NCBI RefSeq assembly: GCF_016783915.1
Contig: NZ_JADHVT010000009.1
Coordinates: 1 to 63,797 of the forward strand
DNA length: 63,797 bases
Reading direction: 5' to 3'
Origin: Acidovorax sp.
Lineage (GTDB): Bacteria > Pseudomonadota > Gammaproteobacteria > Burkholderiales > Burkholderiaceae_C
Shown here: positions 60,193 to 63,797 of the stretch, piece by piece
How the letters are laid out: the number at the start of each line of letters is the position of its first letter
Position numbering within the stretch: the stretch's first letter is position 1
Notes under the pieces: model-generated
Seen by the model: the letters and a program-made list of their open reading frames with translations, nothing else
What the model was told of the DNA's origin: nothing
The model's database searches: none
Program-made: the position numbers and the translations under genes

Positions 60193-60632
60193 AGCCTCTG
60201 CTCCTTGTGAACGTTTATGGTCGGGCTCCTGCGCCCGGCCCGCGCCGCAGTGGCCTTAAAACTGCACCTGTTCGGACCTGCCTGTAGAGGCACGCCGCCG
60301 TCTGCCGAGTCTGCCGCGCCTGACGTATCACCGTCGGCGGATCACCATCGACCCGCACAGTGTCCGTGAACGCCGACACATCGACTGGCACTACGCACTA
60401 GATTACGCCAAAGGCGCAGGCGCTGGAGAATTTCTTGTCGACCTGGCTGCTTCTCGTTCTCGTATAGCGCTTGACCTGCGCCAGTGTGGGAAGCCCGCTC
60501 TGGGGCACAACGATGCCGCGCAGGCCGGACTCTACTAAGTGGCCGCAATAGACCGCGGCCAAGCCCGCCTGCATGCATGCATGCATGCAGGCTGGCAGAA
60601 CAATCCAACGCGGAGGTCTCTGTCCGATATCT
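60193..60632. other. intergenic stretch with a 26-bp palindrome
   Basis: This 440-bp stretch separates the binding-protein gene (5' end at 60192) from the 3' end of the receiver-GGDEF gene. No convincing reading frame is present. It should hold the promoter of the sensory operon; I see no clear -35/-10 pair. The palindrome at 60567 is its main feature. Confidence 0.5.
60567..60592. repeat. 26-bp perfect palindrome of TGCA units
   Basis: GCC followed by five TGCA units and GGC forms a perfect 26-bp palindrome. It lies 40 bp past the end of the receiver-GGDEF gene and may act as a terminator hairpin, a cruciform or a protein site. Confidence 0.7.
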
Positions 60633-61631
60633 TCATGAATGGCGCGCCGGGGAATCGAGAGTCGCGTGCAGGCGTTCGCCTGATTGCGGTGAGACGGACT
60701 CCGGCGGCGGTTCGATCGTCCGTGCCCTGGCCCTGCCATGCTGTTTGGCAAGGTACAGCGCACGGTCGGCGCGTCGCATCAGGTCGGCGCTGTCTGGCTC
60801 CCCAGCGGCTGCGTTGCCTTGCTGCTCCCACGATTCTTCCGAAGAGGCAACACCAATGCGGACCGAGACAATGCCGTCTGCGACTCCCCCCTCATGGGGC
60901 AAGTGAAGCTCGAGTACGGCCTGGAGCAGGCGCTCAGCTACGAGACAGCCACCGTCCCGGGTGGTGTTGGGCAGCAGCACGGCGAACTTTTCGCCGCTGT
61001 ACCGGGCTACCATCTCCGTTGGGCGCAATAAGGCTCCACGGAGCGCCTGCGCGACGTCATTCAAGCACGTGTCGCCGGCCGGATGGCCGTAACGCTCGTT
61101 ATAGGCCTTGAAGTGGTCGACATCCACCATGAGGCAGCACAGCGGCTGTGTGTCCCGCAGCGAGCACGCCCATTCCCGCGCCAACGCCGCGTCGAACGCG
61201 CGGCGGTTGGGCAGCTCGGTCAGCGCATCGGTGTTGGCCATGCGGCGCAATTCATCAGACAGCTGCTTGAGACGCGAGTGGGCGGTAACACGCGCGCGCA
61301 GGATGTGTTCGCTCACAGGCTTGTGGATGAAGTCGGCAGCGCCCACGCTGAAGCCCAGCATTTCATGATCGAGGTCGGTGTGTGATGTCACGAAGATCAC
61401 TGGCACGTCGCTCAAGTCCGGTGCGGCCTTGAGCGCGACGCAGGTGTCAAAGCCGTTCATGCCGGGCATCTCGGCGTCCAGCAGGATCAGGTCGGGGCGC
61501 TCCGCATGCGCCTGCCGCAGCGCGGCCTCGCCGCTGGTGGCAAAGCGTATGCGCCCCAGATCACCCAGTAGCCGACCCATCAGATGAATCAGCGTCGGGT
61601 CGTCGTCAACCAGCAGCAGCGAAGGACGCAT
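60633..61631 (-). CDS. receiver-GGDEF response regulator with degenerate active site
   Basis: The 332-residue protein has an N-terminal receiver domain (LLLVDDDPTLIHLM, phosphoacceptor D52 in LILLDAEMPG, K in FIHKPVSE) and a C-terminal GGDEF domain. The signature reads RYSGEKFAVLL at residues 212-216, with serine replacing the first glycine and lysine replacing the catalytic second acid, so cyclase activity is doubtful. It may instead bind GTP or partners. ATG 61631 (MRPSLLLVDD) gives a standard receiver start. It is next to the hybrid kinase system and is a plausible phosphorelay output. Confidence 0.88.
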   Translation of the reverse strand: MRPSLLLVDDDPTLIHLMGRLLGDLGRIRFATSGEAALRQAHAERPDLILLDAEMPGMNGFDTCVALKAAPDLSDVPVIFVTSHTDLDHEMLGFSVGAADFIHKPVSEHILRARVTAHSRLKQLSDELRRMANTDALTELPNRRAFDAALAREWACSLRDTQPLCCLMVDVDHFKAYNERYGHPAGDTCLNDVAQALRGALLRPTEMVARYSGEKFAVLLPNTTRDGGCLVAERLLQAVLELHLPHEGGVADGIVSVRIGVASSEESWEQQGNAAAGEPDSADLMRRADRALYLAKQHGRARARTIEPPPESVSPQSGERLHATLDSPARHS

Positions 61632-62161
61632 GGATGTCTGAACTCCATCTTGATCGGTTTTGCCGGGCTCGGCCACTGCATATGCCACGCACCAGGCTCT
61701 TCGCCGCTGCCATGCTCTCCACCCGGCGGCCGGTTGTTTACACGATAGCTTATTCACTTCGCCATCCGCAAGGACTGTTTACCCTTTCAGACAGCCGAGC
61801 GAACCCATGCCCCGAGATCAGTGGCGCTTGACCCACCGGCTGTTGGCGCCAGCGTCAAACTGACCATCCGCGCCGATCTGGCATTGACCATCGGTTGCCT
61901 GCTGCAAATGGCGTGGTGGTGATTGTTCAAAGCCGTCCTGAGCGGTCACGCCGCAGTCGGCACATGTGTACAGATCTGGTCAGACCGGTGCCCGCTGCAA
62001 CATTCATGAGACACCTCCACGGTTTCCACCAAGAGATATCGACGTCCTGGACCCAGCACTTGAATCCTGCCTTTTCCCCTGTTGCTTGCTGCTTGCCGCC
62101 CGTTGCCCGTTGCCCGTTGCCCGTTGCACGATGGGCAGAGCGGTGACGGCATCAACCCGCG
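61632..62161. other. intergenic stretch with a tandem repeat
   Basis: The 530-bp stretch upstream of the receiver-GGDEF gene and downstream of the PAS-GGDEF-EAL gene has no convincing gene. It contains four tandem CCCGTTG units at 62099-62126. Confidence 0.55.
62099..62126. repeat. (CCCGTTG)4 tandem repeat
   Basis: Four exact 7-bp units are preceded by degenerate units (CCCTGTTGCTTGCTGC). A heptamer array is prone to slippage. It lies 36 bp after the stop codon of the flanking gene, outside any reading frame I accept. Confidence 0.85.
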
Positions 62162-63797
62162 CTAGATGCCCTGCCGCACCTGGCTTTCAAAGTCTTCCAG
62201 CGTCAGCGGGCGGCCAAACAGGTAGCCCTGGAAGGCCCGGCAGCCATGGGCCAGCAGAAACTGGTGGTGGGCGGTGGTCTCCACCCCCTCGGCGATCACG
62301 GACAGGCCCAGGCTGCCAGCCAGTGCAATGATGGAGCGGGCGATGGCGGCATCGCTTGCGTCCAGCAGCACGTCGCGCACAAAGCCCTGGTCGATCTTGA
62401 TCTGGTCCAGCGGCAGGCGCTTGAGGTAGCTGAGCGACGAGTAGCCCGTGCCAAAGTCATCCAGCGAAAACCCCAGGCCATGGGCCTTGAGGGCGCTCAT
62501 GGTGGCGATCACGCTGTCCACGTTGTCCAGCAGCAGGCTTTCGGTCAGCTCCAGCTTGATCTGTGCGGGGTTGGCGCCAGTCTGCCGCACCAGTGCCAGC
62601 ACCTGGGCCACAAAGTCGTCTTGCAGAAACTGGCGTGCGCTCACGTTGATGGCCAGGCTCAGGTGTGCAAACAGCGGGTCTTGCTGCCAGCAGGCCTGCT
62701 GGCGCAGGGCGGTTTCCATGACCCAGTGGCCCAGCGGCAGGATGAGGCCCGATTCTTCGGCCAGCGGGATGAACTCCGACGGCGGCACCATGCCCTGGAC
62801 CGGGTGCTGCCAGCGCACCAGGGCCTCGGCGCCGGTCACGCGCCCCTGGCTGTCCACCTGCGGCTGGTACAGCAACAGGAATTGCGCGCGCCGCAGGCCG
62901 TTGTGCAGCTCGGTCTCCAGGAGGGCGCGGCGGTTCACGGCTTGCTGCATGTCGGGGTCAAAAAAGCGCAGCGTGTTGCGCCCGGCGTCCTTGGCACGGT
63001 ACATGGCCATGTCAGCCTGTTTGAGCACCTCGTCCACCGAGTCGCGCTGGTGGTTGAGCAGCGTCACGCCAATGCTGCCTGTGAAGTGGTGCTCGTGCCC
63101 TGCCAGTTCATACGGCTGGCGCAGCTGCGCCAAGATCAGCTCGCCCAGCGTGCGCGCCTGTGCGGCAGCCTCGGGAGCGTCGCTGCTCAGGTTCTGCAGC
63201 ACCACCACAAACTCGTCACCTCCCAATCGGGCCACGGTGTCCTGCTCGCGCACACAACTGCGCAGGCGCCGGGCGACATCCTTGAGCAGCAGGTCGCCCA
63301 CCTCGTGGCCCCGGGTGTCGTTCAAGGTCTTGAAGTTGTCCAGGTCCACAAACAGCACGGCCGTGGTCAGGCCCGATCGGGCGCCGTTGACCAGCACCTG
63401 CTGCAGCCGGTCCACCAGCAGGCGGCGGTTGGGCAGTTGCGTGAGGGCGTCGTAGAAGGCCAGGTAGCGCGCTTCGTCCTCTGCGGCCTTGCGGCCCGAG
63501 ATGTCGATGTCGATGCAGAACATCTCGGGCGGGTGCCCCGGCACCTGGATGTAGGCGTGACTGGAAAACACATGCACCGGCGTGCCGTCCTTGCGCTGCA
63601 GTTGCAGCTCGCCCGCCGGGATCACCTCGCCGGTGGCGAACATGTGCTGCATGTGTGCCCGCACGCCGTCGCGCATGGGCGGCGGGATGATGAGGTTGAG
63701 CAGGTTGCCGCCCAGGGCTTCTTCGGCCGTGTAGCCGTACAGCTGCTCGGACGCCTGGTTCCAGTAGCTAGTGGTGCCGTCCTGCAGGTAGCCTTGC
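62162..63797 (-). CDS. PAS-GGDEF-EAL bifunctional c-di-GMP protein, N terminus outside the window
   Basis: The frame is open to the right edge, so the gene continues beyond it. The visible 545 residues have a PAS domain (starting QGYLQDGTTSYWNQASEQ), a GGDEF domain with intact RLGGDEFVVVL and an EAL domain with intact TGAEALVRW, the ELTES, LDDFGTGYSSL and AEGVET motifs. It can probably both make and degrade c-di-GMP, the EAL side being complete. Its orientation is the same as the adjacent receiver-GGDEF gene. Confidence 0.9.
   Translation of the reverse strand, partial: QGYLQDGTTSYWNQASEQLYGYTAEEALGGNLLNLIIPPPMRDGVRAHMQHMFATGEVIPAGELQLQRKDGTPVHVFSSHAYIQVPGHPPEMFCIDIDISGRKAAEDEARYLAFYDALTQLPNRRLLVDRLQQVLVNGARSGLTTAVLFVDLDNFKTLNDTRGHEVGDLLLKDVARRLRSCVREQDTVARLGGDEFVVVLQNLSSDAPEAAAQARTLGELILAQLRQPYELAGHEHHFTGSIGVTLLNHQRDSVDEVLKQADMAMYRAKDAGRNTLRFFDPDMQQAVNRRALLETELHNGLRRAQFLLLYQPQVDSQGRVTGAEALVRWQHPVQGMVPPSEFIPLAEESGLILPLGHWVMETALRQQACWQQDPLFAHLSLAINVSARQFLQDDFVAQVLALVRQTGANPAQIKLELTESLLLDNVDSVIATMSALKAHGLGFSLDDFGTGYSSLSYLKRLPLDQIKIDQGFVRDVLLDASDAAIARSIIALAGSLGLSVIAEGVETTAHHQFLLAHGCRAFQGYLFGRPLTLEDFESQVRQGI

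Noticed and set aside
62099-62126. Tandem heptamers as a possible CRISPR array
   Set aside because: Units are 7 bp without spacers, and no cas gene is present.

Overview
The window looks like chromosomal DNA of a GC-rich beta-proteobacterium, most likely a member of the Comamonadaceae close to Acidovorax. The reasons are the betaproteobacterial cytochrome oxidase gene order (DUF2244, coxB, coxA, a 38-residue protein, ctaG, DUF2970, coxC, a twin-membrane protein, surf1, sco-like, ctaA, ctaB, sco), two Bug-type solute receptors, two IclR-regulated catabolic operons, and a dispersed short repeat with a TTGATAGCTGCT core. The family placement is inferred from gene content and not from a marker-gene tree. 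No rRNA, tRNA, CRISPR array, prophage or transposase was seen.

Layout. 1-4751 holds housekeeping genes: a CoxE-like/MoxR pair, a GNAT acetyltransferase, a dihaem cytochrome c4, a DUF3429 protein and a putative Na+/H+ antiporter. 4763-13214 is a divergent catabolic locus. An IclR regulator faces an operon for a two-subunit aconitase-type hydratase, a complete LIV-type ABC transporter and a lyase of the isocitrate lyase/PEP mutase superfamily. The intergenic region carries three copies of a CCAC-N3-GTGG operator and a perfect 10-bp inverted repeat. The most economical reading is uptake, hydration or isomerisation, and cleavage of a branched C5-C6 dicarboxylate, comparable to the dimethylmaleate/dimethylmalate route. 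14249-19677 is a second IclR-controlled operon, pcaIJF plus an SDR and a Bug receptor, the lower beta-ketoadipate pathway without ring-cleavage genes.

19777-35956 is mixed: an SDR/LysR divergent pair, a thioesterase/transglutaminase pair, a TRIC channel, a Fur-box-preceded TonB siderophore receptor with PepSY and two small membrane proteins, a Kef-type K+/H+ antiporter, LysE, an orphan ParA, MaoC, LysR, TrmL, ComF and a BioC-like methyltransferase. 36109-45968 is the aa3-type cytochrome c oxidase operon with its haem A and copper assembly factors. 47209-48207 is rpoH preceded by a perfect CIRCE element.

48258-63797 is the unusual part. A gene-poor 1.5-kb stretch contains an etfA remnant. It is followed by an RsbQ/KAI2-like alpha/beta hydrolase and, 20 bp later, a giant multi-PAS GGDEF-EAL protein whose first PAS resembles that of RsbP. 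Diverged direct repeats at 48258 and 54682 bracket this module. Next comes a second sensory unit: a periplasmic NMT1/SsuA-like binding protein, a hybrid histidine kinase broken by an apparent frameshift near its N terminus, and a receiver-GGDEF protein with a degenerate SGEKF motif. A PAS-GGDEF-EAL protein runs off the right end. Together this is a c-di-GMP signalling neighbourhood that may couple small-molecule sensing to lifestyle control.
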